From NCBI GenBank assembly GCA_902631295.1, contig CACOXV010000003.1:46312-110311 (forward strand): a DNA stretch of 64,000 nt. Direction: 5' to 3'. The notes beneath the pieces were generated by a model that ran no database searches, was not told the DNA's origin, and saw only the letters and a list, made by a program, of their open reading frames with translations. Origin of the DNA: Paracoccaceae bacterium. GTDB taxonomy: Bacteria; Pseudomonadota; Alphaproteobacteria; Rhodobacterales; Rhodobacteraceae. How positions within the stretch are numbered: the first letter of the stretch is position 1; each line of letters starts with the position of its first letter. Made by a program: the position numbers and the translations under genes. Of the stretch, positions 20,930 through 29,830 are shown piece by piece.

Positions 20930-21928
20930 TCACAGAAAATTTGCTAGTTCGACCTCTGAACCATCTTTAGCTGAAACAGCTGCAGCTTCCGCCATTGCCA
21001 AAGCAGAAATTCCATCTGCTAATGTTACTGGGACAGGGGTTTTCAATTGCACAGCTGAGACAAATGCTGCCCACTCTTTTTGATAAGCGGCCTTGTATCT
21101 CTCTAAAAAAAAGTATTCAGGCTTCGAACTTTGAACGCCCATCTCAGTTGACTTAATAATACCATCTTCAACAACATTTTGAACTTGTAGCAAACCTTTT
21201 GAGCCCAAGATTTCAATCCGTTGATCATAGCCGTAAGCAGCACGGCGAGAATTCTTTATTACTACTAATCTACCATCAGCATATTTCAAAGTTGCAACAG
21301 CGGTATCATAATCTCCTAGTTCACTAATCTTTTTGTCAATTACTGAACTCGCCGAGACCATGATCGACTTAGGTAAGCCTTCGAATAAGAAATTCACCAT
21401 ATCAAAATCATGGATCATCATATCTTTAAACAAACCTCCTGATACCTTTAAAATATCAATTGGTGGTGGTGCCGGATCAAAAGAGGTTATCGCCAAAAGC
21501 TCTGCTTTACCAATTCCGCCTGCATCAAGTTCACTCTTCAAAGCAACAAAATTTGGATCAAACCTGCGATTAAAACCCAACATTATTGGCTGACCGTTAG
21601 GTTTTGTATTTTCCAAGCATTGCTTTGCGCGAAATAAGCTTATATCAACTGGTTTCTCGCATAAAACTGCTTTGCCTGCTAACGTTGCTTTTTCAATAAT
21701 TTCAGAATGGGTATCAGTCGAACTTGCGACTAGAACCGCGTCGATCGATTTATCTTTATAAATTGCATCGACAGTACAGGCTTGGCCTCCATAATCCCTT
21801 GCTAGCTTTTGCGCATTATCTTCAATAATATCCGCAACAGCCACTAATTGAGAGTTTGCATGCATAGAAATCGTGCTCGCGTGCACTCGCCCGATACGCC
21901 CTGCTCCAATAAGTCCAACAGTCAACAT
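20930..21928 (-). CDS. iolG: Inositol 2-dehydrogenase-like oxidoreductase IolG
   Basis: IolG oxidises myo-inositol to scyllo-inosose with NAD+. The 332-residue Gfo/Idh/MocA protein starts VGLIGAGRIGRVHA and carries the CEKPVDISL motif (usual EKP lysine) near residue 95, LGFNRRFDPNF near 120, and MIHDFDMVNFLF near 167 with the catalytic aspartate/histidine pair. These match IolG more closely than the two Gfo/Idh/MocA genes next to it. A 92-bp gap separates it from iolE and may hold a ribosome site; the upstream neighbour ends 22 bp away. Confidence 0.9.
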   Translation of the reverse strand: MLTVGLIGAGRIGRVHASTISMHANSQLVAVADIIEDNAQKLARDYGGQACTVDAIYKDKSIDAVLVASSTDTHSEIIEKATLAGKAVLCEKPVDISLFRAKQCLENTKPNGQPIMLGFNRRFDPNFVALKSELDAGGIGKAELLAITSFDPAPPPIDILKVSGGLFKDMMIHDFDMVNFLFEGLPKSIMVSASSVIDKKISELGDYDTAVATLKYADGRLVVIKNSRRAAYGYDQRIEILGSKGLLQVQNVVEDGIIKSTEMGVQSSKPEYFFLERYKAAYQKEWAAFVSAVQLKTPVPVTLADGISALAMAEAAAVSAKDGSEVELANFL

Positions 21929-21950
21929 TTCTTTACTCCGAAACTAAACT

Positions 21951-23093
21951 TTAACTTTTGCCTCCGAAAATTGGAGGCCTCGCATCAACCCACAAGCCAT
22001 TTTTCTTTGCAGACGCAACCGCTGCATACACCGCCGCCATCGAGCGAAGACCATCTTCAGCAGTTGGCAATCCATCTCTTACATACCCAGAGATTGCATC
22101 AGCTAAGTCTATATATATGTTAGCAACAGCTAGCGGAAAACCTTCAGGATGTGCTATTGCAACTCTACTGATCCTTTTAGCGTCATCGTACAAATCAGCC
22201 TCACCTTTTTCAATAACTTGCGTTCGACCTGACAGTGGAGTGTAGATCAACTGATTTGGCTGCTCAGAGGCCCAACGCAAGCCACCGGTTTCACCAAAAA
22301 TTTGTATATCAAAACCGTGCTGCCTACCAATTGCCACAGATGAAGTCCACAAACGTCCAACGATCCCTTGGCTGAGGCGAAAATTAACAAATGCATCGTC
22401 TTCTAAAATTCTTGTAGAAATAGTTGACGCAAAATCTGCACTCAAACTTTCCACGGTATCATCAGAAATAAAACTAGCCATATGCATTGCATGAATACCA
22501 CAATCAGCAAACTGACCAGACACGCCAGCCATCTGCGGATCGTAACGCCATCGCACGCGTGGATTTTCTGCATCTTCGGCATCTGCATGGTGCCCGTGAC
22601 TAAAGTTTGTAATTATTAACCTTAATTTGCCAATATCACCGCTACGTACCATGGCACGAGCCTGTCGCACCATTGGGTAAGCAGAATAGCAATAGTTTAC
22701 TGAAAAGACCCTACCACTTTTTTTAGCAATTTTATAAATTTCTTCGCCTTCTTCGACTGTCATCGTCATCGGCTTCTCACATAAGACATTAAAGCCAGCC
22801 TCTAAAAAAGATTTCGTTATTTCAAAATGGGTGGCATTTGGCGTCGCAACAGTAACAAGATCAACTGCATCATCTCTATTTTTCTCACCATTGAGCATTG
22901 CTTCCCAGCTACCATAGGCTCTAGAACTATCAACACCTAAGCTTTCAGCAAATGCTTTACCTTTTTCCGGCCTGTGATCAAAAGCGGCTGCAACCAACTC
23001 AAATCGGCCGTCTGCTATAGCTCCCAAACGGTGTGCTGGACCAATTTGGCTTCCTTCTCCACCACCTATCATTCCCCATTTTAATTTGGTCAT
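21951..23093 (-). CDS. Gfo/Idh/MocA family oxidoreductase (second)
   Basis: NAD(P)-dependent oxidoreductase of 380 residues. The nucleotide motif is atypical, WGMIGGGEGSQIGPAHRLG, and is followed by CEKPMTMTVEEGEEI and an internal SGQFADCGIHAMHMASF segment with the catalytic histidine. This subtype often travels with inositol or other sugar operons. It is second in the leftward operon, 47 bp after the third family member and 22 bp before iolG. Possible roles are oxidation of another inositol stereoisomer or an epimerisation step; the substrate is inferred only from context. Confidence 0.85.
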   Translation of the reverse strand: MTKLKWGMIGGGEGSQIGPAHRLGAIADGRFELVAAAFDHRPEKGKAFAESLGVDSSRAYGSWEAMLNGEKNRDDAVDLVTVATPNATHFEITKSFLEAGFNVLCEKPMTMTVEEGEEIYKIAKKSGRVFSVNYCYSAYPMVRQARAMVRSGDIGKLRLIITNFSHGHHADAEDAENPRVRWRYDPQMAGVSGQFADCGIHAMHMASFISDDTVESLSADFASTISTRILEDDAFVNFRLSQGIVGRLWTSSVAIGRQHGFDIQIFGETGGLRWASEQPNQLIYTPLSGRTQVIEKGEADLYDDAKRISRVAIAHPEGFPLAVANIYIDLADAISGYVRDGLPTAEDGLRSMAAVYAAVASAKKNGLWVDARPPIFGGKS

Positions 23094-23140
23094 ACTTAGT
23101 CTTTCTTAATGGTTTAATTAAATTTTCCAACCTACTCAAA

Positions 23141-24244
23141 TCAAACTGACACCAAATCAACCCACGACCTCTGCTCTCCCGATTTGAGAGCAGCATTTAC
23201 AACTCGAGAAACCTGTAAGCCATCTTTAAATGATGGCCAATGAGACTTATTTTCCTCGATAGCTAAAAGAAAATCACGAGCTTCAATTATTATTTGATCC
23301 TGATAACCGGTTCCGTGACCGGGCCCTTGGCAAAAAGGTTCATAGTCTGGGTGCGCTGGTCCAGTTAAAATTTGCCTAAACCCTCTTTCAGCTTCTGGTC
23401 CTTCTGATCGGTAGAGCCATATGGAATTCTGATCCTCTTGATCAAAACGCACCGAACCTTTTGTTCCATGAATTTCATACGCGTAACCCATTTTGCGGCC
23501 CGTCGCGACACGACTAAAGTACATGTGGCCCATAGCGCCACTATCAAATCTGCACATAATTTGGGCATGATCATCGTTACCTACGTCTCCACCTGGGCGC
23601 TCTTTGTGAACGGTTTCATATTCACAAAGAAGTGAGCAAATCGGTCCCATCAATGCAAGGGCTGCATTTATCATATGTGGAGCCAAATCTCCTAGTGTCC
23701 CATTTGACATGCCACGGCACCTCCAAGATGCAGGTGTCTGAGGGTCTGCTAAAAAATCTTCAGTATGCTCGCCACGAAACCAAGTTACTTTTCCGAGTTC
23801 ACCCTTAGCTAATAGCTTTCTAACAAATTGGCTAGCAGGCGTCCGAATGTAATTAAAACCGACCATATTCGGCAAGCCACTCGCTTCTGCAGCATCAGTC
23901 ATCTCTGTGGCATCGTTTATAGAAGAGCCCAAGGGTTTTTCGCAGAATACTGGCTTACCCTCCGCAAACGCGGCTATCGCAATTTCTCGATGCTCTATTT
24001 GAGGAGTTGCAATAATGACAGCTTCAACAGCTGGGTCTTTCACCAAGACACGCCAATCAGATGTTGCTGTTTTAAAACCATACGACTTTCGATATTTTTC
24101 GGCAGTAGAGTCAGTTCGAGCGCAAATCATTTGAAGCCTTGGTCTTAAGTGGGTATTAAAAACGGCCCCAACCGAAGACATTGCAACTGAGTGCGCTTTG
24201 CCCATGTAGCCACCACCCACAATGCCTATTCCAATCTCACGCAT
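23141..24244 (-). CDS. Gfo/Idh/MocA family oxidoreductase (third)
   Basis: A 367-residue member with GIGIVGGGYMGKAHSVAMSS at the N-terminus, FCEKPLGSSINDATEM near residue 100 and LGDLAPHMINAALALMG near 190 holding the conserved histidine. It is the first gene of the leftward operon that ends with the SDR or beyond. Its divergent neighbour is iolC, 127 bp away, so this gap should hold promoters for both arms. The substrate is unknown; sequence differs clearly from the IolG-like copy. Confidence 0.85.
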   Translation of the reverse strand: MREIGIGIVGGGYMGKAHSVAMSSVGAVFNTHLRPRLQMICARTDSTAEKYRKSYGFKTATSDWRVLVKDPAVEAVIIATPQIEHREIAIAAFAEGKPVFCEKPLGSSINDATEMTDAAEASGLPNMVGFNYIRTPASQFVRKLLAKGELGKVTWFRGEHTEDFLADPQTPASWRCRGMSNGTLGDLAPHMINAALALMGPICSLLCEYETVHKERPGGDVGNDDHAQIMCRFDSGAMGHMYFSRVATGRKMGYAYEIHGTKGSVRFDQEDQNSIWLYRSEGPEAERGFRQILTGPAHPDYEPFCQGPGHGTGYQDQIIIEARDFLLAIEENKSHWPSFKDGLQVSRVVNAALKSGEQRSWVDLVSV

Positions 24245-24322
24245 TTTTAGCTAGAACCTTTTTACAGATAAAATATTAGCTTTATCGAAACGCGTATCAC
24301 CAGTTCGGTATAACGGCAACAT

Positions 24323-24332
24323 AAAACGTTTT
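24323..24332. promoter_or_regulatory. Candidate palindromic operator in divergent iol promoter region
   Basis: AAAACGTTTT, a perfect 10-bp palindrome with the central CG typical of LacI/GalR-family operators, lies about 40 bp before iolC in the 127-bp divergent region. It is short and could be chance. Confidence 0.3.
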
Positions 24333-24371
24333 GTATTTTATAGAGAAAATAAAGAAAGAAATTCTAAAATT

Positions 24372-25343
24372 ATGAACGAGCTATTTGAAGCCATAAAAGG
24401 TAAGAAATTTGCTGTGTTTGGAAGAGCAGGCATAGACCTTTTTTGCGATGAGATCGGAATAAAAAGTGAAAACGCTGTAAAATTTAGGTCAGACTTAGGT
24501 GGCTCATCGGCCAACATATGTACTGGACTGGTAAAGCTTGGATCACAAGCAAGCCTAATTACCTCAGTTTCTGATGACGCAATTGGAAGATTTGCGGTTA
24601 ATCGCTTGAGAGATTACGGCGTGGACACCAAGTACGTAAAAAAGATTTCAGGAGAATGTCGTACTTCTTTAGCTATATATGAAAATGTATTAGATGATTT
24701 TCAAAACGTGATTTACAGGAACAATGCAGCAGATTTCCAAGTACAAATAGAAGACGTAGATAAAGTAGAGTATGGTAATTTCAATGCAGTTATTACTGCC
24801 GGAACAGTATTCGCCTCAGATCCTTCTCGATCCTCTACATTTCATGCAATCAAAAACGCGCGCCAAGCCGGATTGCCTGTAATTTTTGATATCGATTATC
24901 GCCCCTATAGTTGGCCTTCTGGTGAAGTGGCTTCAGATGTTCTGTCCAGAGCAGGCATGAGCAGCGACCTTATTGTCGGTAACGACGAAGAGTTCGGCTT
25001 TATGGCAGGAGATTATGATCTAGGACTGGATAAAGCGAGAGAATTGGCTTCTTTGGGCAAAACTGTAATTTATAAAATGGGTGAAAAAGGTGCAATTTCG
25101 CTCAATAATAAGGATGAAATCAGAACCGGTATTTTCCCAACAAAAGCGATTAAACCTGTGGGCGCAGGCGATAGCTTTATGGCAGGATTACTGGCTTCAA
25201 TAGCGGACGATTTCAGCCTTGAAGACTCCGTGCTTAGGGGATCAGCGTGCGCCGCAATTGTAGTATCGAAGCCTGGATGTGCCGGAGCAATGCCTACAAA
25301 AGATGAATTAGAGACTTTTTTAAATAAAACTAATATTCAGTAA
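24372..25343 (+). CDS. iolC: 5-dehydro-2-deoxygluconokinase IolC (PfkB family)
   Basis: IolC phosphorylates 2-deoxy-5-keto-gluconate with ATP. The 323-residue PfkB kinase has an IolC-like N-terminus (FAVFGRAGIDLFCDEIG), the sugar-site segment DLGGSSANICTGLVKLGSQ and the ATP/catalytic motif PVGAGDSFMAGLLAS with its base Asp near residue 263. It opens the rightward arm of the region; iolB2 and the aldolase follow within 20 bp, so kinase, isomerase and aldolase form one unit. Confidence 0.9.
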   Translation: MNELFEAIKGKKFAVFGRAGIDLFCDEIGIKSENAVKFRSDLGGSSANICTGLVKLGSQASLITSVSDDAIGRFAVNRLRDYGVDTKYVKKISGECRTSLAIYENVLDDFQNVIYRNNAADFQVQIEDVDKVEYGNFNAVITAGTVFASDPSRSSTFHAIKNARQAGLPVIFDIDYRPYSWPSGEVASDVLSRAGMSSDLIVGNDEEFGFMAGDYDLGLDKARELASLGKTVIYKMGEKGAISLNNKDEIRTGIFPTKAIKPVGAGDSFMAGLLASIADDFSLEDSVLRGSACAAIVVSKPGCAGAMPTKDELETFLNKTNIQ

Positions 25344-25363
25344 TATAATACGAAAGCTCAATT

Positions 25364-26206
25364 ATGCATATTGCACCTTACGACAACCAAAATATTCCAA
25401 TAGTGGACGTTAATCACGATCTCGTACCACTGAACTACTTCAACATTATCAAATTATCTAAAGGCGAAAATTTCAACTACAGAGTAAACCAATATGAAAC
25501 GTGCATAGTACCGGCTACTGGCACCATCGATATTGATGTTGATGGTGAACATTTCAATTCGATAGGAAATAGATCTATCGACGTTTGGGGTGGAGAACCA
25601 GAAGGTGTTTATGTCCCTACAGATACGCCAGTTTGCTTTGAATGTTTAACTGATACAGCCGAGATTTTTATTGCTGGAGCAAAATATGAAAAAGTTTTAA
25701 AACCTTTTGCTGTAAGATCCAAAGATATTGATTTAGTTCAATACGGATCAGACGATACAAAAACACATCGCAAAATAAAACATATCTTGGGTGCTAACCA
25801 GAGAGATAAAGTTGGAAGACTACTAGTAAGCGAACTTTACACAGTGGGCTCCGGCGGCTGGTCTGGGTTCCCATCTCATAAGCACGATACTGATCGTATG
25901 CCTAAGGAGACCCGCCATGATGAAACCTACAATTTTAGATTTAAGCCAAATTATGGTTCCGGCCTACAGATGCTGCAGCGAGAAGATAACAAACCGGGAG
26001 ATGCTTATCACATAATGGACGGATCGACAGTCTTAATTGATAAGGGTTACCACCCCTGCTGTGCGCTACCAGGCTACGAAATGTATTACTTCACCATACT
26101 TGGCGGATTAAGCCAAAGGCCATTGAAGCAATACTTCCAGCCAACTCACGAAGAACAATTAGCCACAATACCAGGCATAATGGATATGGTTGCAAAATTT
26201 AAATGA
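25364..26206 (+). CDS. IolB-family isomerase (second, divergent copy)
   Basis: A 280-residue IolB-family cupin. It keeps GWSGFPSHKHDTD and a downstream DETYNFRF pair for the metal site and the C-terminal DKGYHPCCALPGYEMYYFTILGG, so it should be catalytically competent. It differs much from the copy at 19098-19904, including an inserted PKETRHDE segment and a distinct N-terminal half. It overlaps the aldolase by 4 bp (ATGA), tying it to the kinase and aldolase. It could serve the same isomerisation or a related uronate-type intermediate. Confidence 0.85.
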   Translation: MHIAPYDNQNIPIVDVNHDLVPLNYFNIIKLSKGENFNYRVNQYETCIVPATGTIDIDVDGEHFNSIGNRSIDVWGGEPEGVYVPTDTPVCFECLTDTAEIFIAGAKYEKVLKPFAVRSKDIDLVQYGSDDTKTHRKIKHILGANQRDKVGRLLVSELYTVGSGGWSGFPSHKHDTDRMPKETRHDETYNFRFKPNYGSGLQMLQREDNKPGDAYHIMDGSTVLIDKGYHPCCALPGYEMYYFTILGGLSQRPLKQYFQPTHEEQLATIPGIMDMVAKFK

Positions 26207-27042
26207 CAATTGCTACACTAACCGACGTATTAAAGCCTGCAATGGAACAAGGATACGCAGTCGCCGGGCTGGTCACACTAGGATGGGAAGATATGCGAGC
26301 CTATGTTCACGCAGCAGAAGAAGAAAACGTTGCAATTATTCTTCAGGCGGGGCCATCTTGCAGATCTCACACACCCTTGCCGATCTTAGGAAAGATGTTC
26401 AATCATCTAGCTAGTGAAGCGAGCATTCCTGTAGTAGCTCATTTAGATCACGGGTATACAGAAGGAGAATGTAAAGAGGCTATTGAATGTGGATTTACTT
26501 CTGTAATGTTCGACGGCTCGAGACTTTCGCTGCAGGAAAATATTGACAGAACGGCACGCATCGCTGAATTGGCTCATGACGCGGATATTTCATGCGAGGG
26601 TGAAATTGGCTTTGTAGGTTATTCAGATGGAGAGCAGTCAAACGGCACAAACCCATCGGAAGCAAATATGTTTGCAAAAGATACAAAAGTTGATGCAATG
26701 GCCATATCCGTTGGAAACGTCCATTTACAAAAACACAAAGGGAGCAACCTGGACTTGGAAAGGATCAGACAAATAGAGCAAGTAACTTCTATACCACTAG
26801 TGATCCACGGAGGATCTGGAGTGCCGGTAGAACAAAGATCATTTTTATCAAGGAATTCAAAAATATGTAAATTCAATATAGGTACAGAGTTAAGAATGAC
26901 CTTTGGCGACACTTTAAGAAAATCTATAGTATCTCACCCTGATCAATTCGACCGCGTGGAAATTTTAAAAAAGACTCATGAGCCATTGGTGCAAGCTACA
27001 AGAAAAGTTTTAAACACATTTAAACCAGAGAGTAAAAAGTAA
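26203..27042 (+). CDS. iolJ: Class II aldolase, IolJ/FbaA family
   Basis: Zinc-dependent aldolase of 279 residues. Visible family motifs are VAHLDHGYTEGECKEAIECG (zinc histidine and catalytic Asp), SVMFDGSRLSLQENI, GEIGFVGYSDG, the histidine in SVGNVHLQKHKG and PLVIHGGSGVP, ending with the phosphate-binding KFNIGTELR. In an iol setting it would cleave 2-deoxy-5-keto-gluconate 6-phosphate to malonate semialdehyde and dihydroxyacetone phosphate. A fructose- or tagatose-bisphosphate role cannot be excluded from sequence. Confidence 0.88.
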   Translation: MTIATLTDVLKPAMEQGYAVAGLVTLGWEDMRAYVHAAEEENVAIILQAGPSCRSHTPLPILGKMFNHLASEASIPVVAHLDHGYTEGECKEAIECGFTSVMFDGSRLSLQENIDRTARIAELAHDADISCEGEIGFVGYSDGEQSNGTNPSEANMFAKDTKVDAMAISVGNVHLQKHKGSNLDLERIRQIEQVTSIPLVIHGGSGVPVEQRSFLSRNSKICKFNIGTELRMTFGDTLRKSIVSHPDQFDRVEILKKTHEPLVQATRKVLNTFKPESKK

Positions 27043-27052
27043 GAACAACAAA

Positions 27053-27388
27053 ATGAAGTATGGATTAGCATTCATTGCATTTTTAGGTTTGCTGTTTCCG
27101 CTTTCATCTAGCGCTAAGCAAATTAAAAACTATGAGTCGGAGCTAATAGTCATTTACGGGGATATGTTAGCCACCCGAAATTTAACCAAGGAACCAAATC
27201 CAGATTTTATAGGATGGTATATTAGGATTACCCCTGAGCTTGCATTGAAAATTAATGAAGCGCATTTTAATATAGATGATAAAATGACAGAAAAAATAAG
27301 AGCCGGGCTTTACTTTTGCAGTTCTTCGTACTGGAAAACAGGAAATACATTAACCATTTCGTGTTCAAATTCGGAAGCAAGTAACTGA
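27053..27388 (+). CDS. Small secreted hypothetical protein
   Basis: A 111-residue protein of unknown function. It has a classical signal peptide: MKYG, a hydrophobic core (LAFIAFLGLLFPLSS) and a likely cleavage after SSA near residue 21, so the mature ~90-residue form should be periplasmic. Two cysteines (in YFCSSSYW and ISCSNS) could form a disulfide. It begins 10 bp after the aldolase stop and probably shares its transcript. No homologue family is recognised. Confidence 0.65.
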   Translation: MKYGLAFIAFLGLLFPLSSSAKQIKNYESELIVIYGDMLATRNLTKEPNPDFIGWYIRITPELALKINEAHFNIDDKMTEKIRAGLYFCSSSYWKTGNTLTISCSNSEASN

Positions 27389-27509
27389 GACATTTTAAGA
27401 TATTTTAAAAGCAGCAATTAAGTTAACTTTCAATTGAACTCCAACTCAAAAATTAAATCGCAGAAAAATGAAATTAACAGGTTGCAAAATTAAACATGTG
27501 AGTGTAGCT

Positions 27510-27521
27510 GTTAGCGCTAAC
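27510..27521. promoter_or_regulatory. Candidate LacI-family operator before the sugar ABC transporter
   Basis: GTTAGCGCTAAC is a perfect 12-bp palindrome within TGTTAGCGCTAACTGT, close to the LacI/GalR-family operator pattern with central CG. It lies ~110 bp before the binding-protein start, followed by a T-rich tract. No LacI-type regulator gene is in the window. Confidence 0.55.
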
Positions 27522-27633
27522 TGTTTCTGTTTTTTTTTAACAAAATTGCACTAAATTTGTGTTTTCAGACTTTAATAAAACAGAATCAGTTGTTAGAGTA
27601 CTTGAGTACATAAGTACTTATTGGGAGAAAATT

Positions 27634-28545
27634 ATGAAAAAATTAGTAATGGCGGGCGCTGCGCTCGCAATGATGGCGTCTACAGCAATAGCTGAGCGTT
27701 ATGTTATGATCACACACACACAAGGTACTGACCCATTTTGGCCAGTAGTTGAAAAAGGTGGAAGAGATGCTGCTGCTGCAATTGGAGCAGACTTTGAGTA
27801 TAACTTCGATCCATCTGGCGACATGTCAGGAATGGCTAAGCTTATCGAAGCCGCCGCTGCATCTAATCCAGACGGAATAGTTGTTTCTCTGCCTGACCCA
27901 GATGCATTGGGTGGAGCAATCCGCGCAGCTGTAGATGCTGGCATACCAGTAATCACAATGAATTCAGGCCTTGAAAATTCAGCTAAAGTTGGCGCATTGA
28001 TGCACGTTGGTCAGCCAGAACTTTTAGCTGGACAAAAAGCCGGAGAGCGTGCCAAAGCTGAAGGAGTAACAAATGGTCTTTGCTTGAACCAAGAAGCTTG
28101 GAATACAGCTCTTGTTGATAGATGTGAAGGTTATTTTTCAGGTCTTGGCGGATCGTTGAACATGATTGACGTGTCTAACGACGTACAGCAAATTGAAACT
28201 AGAACAGCAGCTGCGTTGTCAGCAGATCCTTCAATTGATGGCATCTTGGCAGCTGGCCCGCATGTTTGTGATGCAGCTAACAAAGCTATCAAAGATGTTG
28301 GTGCAGATGTACATTTAGCATGTTTCGACATGTCAGATGCTGTAACTGCAATGCTAAGATCTGGTGACGCGTCATTTACAATCGATCAGCAGCAGCGTTT
28401 GCAAGGGTACATGCCAATCATTGTGCTGCATCTATACAACACAAATGCCGGTATGTTACCTGGAGCTAATATTCCATCAGGCCCTGGTTTCGTAGACGCC
28501 TCAAACATTGACAATGTTGCGTCACAGGCAGGCATAAACCGCTAA
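27634..28545 (+). CDS. Sugar/polyol ABC transporter substrate-binding protein (ribose type)
   Basis: Periplasmic binding protein for a carbohydrate importer. I use ATG 27634 (MKKLVMAGAALAMMASTAIA), preceded by GGGAG, because it gives a perfect signal peptide with cleavage after AIA and a 303-residue precursor; the frame is open 25 codons further upstream. The mature protein follows the type I periplasmic sugar-binding pattern (THTQGTDPFWPVVEKGGRDAAA; PDGIVVSLPDPDALGGAI; GIPVITMNSG). The ligand is not readable; the inositol genes upstream make an inositol-like ligand plausible. A strong hairpin follows the gene. Confidence 0.88.
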   Translation: MKKLVMAGAALAMMASTAIAERYVMITHTQGTDPFWPVVEKGGRDAAAAIGADFEYNFDPSGDMSGMAKLIEAAAASNPDGIVVSLPDPDALGGAIRAAVDAGIPVITMNSGLENSAKVGALMHVGQPELLAGQKAGERAKAEGVTNGLCLNQEAWNTALVDRCEGYFSGLGGSLNMIDVSNDVQQIETRTAAALSADPSIDGILAAGPHVCDAANKAIKDVGADVHLACFDMSDAVTAMLRSGDASFTIDQQQRLQGYMPIIVLHLYNTNAGMLPGANIPSGPGFVDASNIDNVASQAGINR

Positions 28546-28571
28546 TACCTTATGCATTAGCAAGTACTTAT

Positions 28572-28597
28572 AACAGGCGAGCGAGAGCTCGCCTGTT
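28572..28597 (+). terminator. Strong hairpin between binding-protein and permease genes
   Basis: AACAGGCGAGC and GCTCGCCTGTT form a perfect 11-bp stem with a GAGA loop, followed by only a short T-run. In this position such hairpins usually protect or partly end the binding-protein mRNA so that it is made in excess over the permease. Confidence 0.7.
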
Positions 28598-28635
28598 TAC
28601 TTAAAAGACACTAAAGATAGATATCAGAGGTTAAA

Positions 28636-29829
28636 ATGTCGGAACGAAATGAATCTGACCGTCTTCAAAATGAAAGCTGGATACAGCGCATGATGAGGAG
28701 ACCCGAAATTGGTTCTTTCATTGTCATGATCATAATTATTCTGGCCCTTGGCTTAGCATCGGAGGGAAAAGCTTTCAATGCTTTAGGCTTAAAGAACAAC
28801 ATAGCTATTATCGCGCAGTTGGGAATAATAGCGGTTGGAGCTGCCTTATTAATGATTGCTGGCGAGTTTGATTTATCCATTGGGCCAATGATTGCCTTCG
28901 CAGGGATGTCCATGGCCATAATGTTGAAATGGGGTTTGCCATTTGGCTTGGGAGAGGCAACGCCGTTTACGGCTTTTGCAATAACTATGTGTATGACACT
29001 GGGGTTTGGATGGCTCATTGGAACTATTGTGGTCAGGTCAGGCTTATCAAGTTTCATCGTCACATTAGCCTTCTGGTTTTTTCTTCGTGGCCTTACAGAA
29101 GTTTGTTTCAGGCTTATTAACCAAAACACCAACGTTTCCGGGCTGCCGGATTTTAAAAAAGAAAGCTGGTTTGCCGAGCAAATGGGTGGTGAAGTTTTTG
29201 GCTGGCTTTATGATGCCTGGTTTTGGATTGGCCAAAAAGTAGCATCCGGATTAGAATTCACGGCTGGGATGACCAAAGAGGAAAAAATTGATCTTATAAA
29301 CTATTTAAGCTTCCTAAACATAAACCGGAAAATGGAACAATGGGTTACTGGATTTGATGCAAGACTTTTCTGGTTCATTATTATTGCAGCAGTGGCTTGG
29401 TATGTACTCGCAAAAACACAGATTGGAAACTGGATTTATGCCACTGGGGATAACAAGGAGAGCGCCCGTGCAAATGGGGTTCCAGTAAACAGAGTGAAAG
29501 TTGGACTTTTTATGTTTTCTGCTTTTTGTGCAACAATTTTTGCGGCATGCCAAGTCTTCGACACTAATTCATCTGATGCTGCAAAAGGAATGTTTAAAGA
29601 ACTTGAAGCAATTGCGATCGCGGTAGTTGGTGGTATCTTAATGACCGGTGGCTTTGGCTCAATAGTAGGCGTAATATTTGGTGCTATTACCTTTGGCCTT
29701 GTTGCTAATGCCGTATTCTTTATCCCTTGGATCGATGGAGCATGGTTTAGAGTATTCGTAGGTACAGTTTTACTGGCAGCCGTTTTTGCCAACGAACGTA
29801 TTAGGAAACGGATTACCGGGGGAATATGA
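28636..29829 (+). CDS. Sugar ABC transporter permease (ribose/fructose type)
   Basis: Inner-membrane permease of the RbsC/FrcC family, 397 residues, with about ten hydrophobic segments. The family signature LMIAGEFDLSIGPMIAFAGM lies near residue 80 and NKESARANGVPVNRVKVGLF near residue 280. An extra loop of roughly 80 residues (about 180-250) lengthens it compared with RbsC (~320), as in FrcC-like permeases. It is 90 bp after the binding-protein gene and 1 bp before the ATPase. Confidence 0.9.
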   Translation: MSERNESDRLQNESWIQRMMRRPEIGSFIVMIIIILALGLASEGKAFNALGLKNNIAIIAQLGIIAVGAALLMIAGEFDLSIGPMIAFAGMSMAIMLKWGLPFGLGEATPFTAFAITMCMTLGFGWLIGTIVVRSGLSSFIVTLAFWFFLRGLTEVCFRLINQNTNVSGLPDFKKESWFAEQMGGEVFGWLYDAWFWIGQKVASGLEFTAGMTKEEKIDLINYLSFLNINRKMEQWVTGFDARLFWFIIIAAVAWYVLAKTQIGNWIYATGDNKESARANGVPVNRVKVGLFMFSAFCATIFAACQVFDTNSSDAAKGMFKELEAIAIAVVGGILMTGGFGSIVGVIFGAITFGLVANAVFFIPWIDGAWFRVFVGTVLLAAVFANERIRKRITGGI

Positions 29830-29830
29830 G

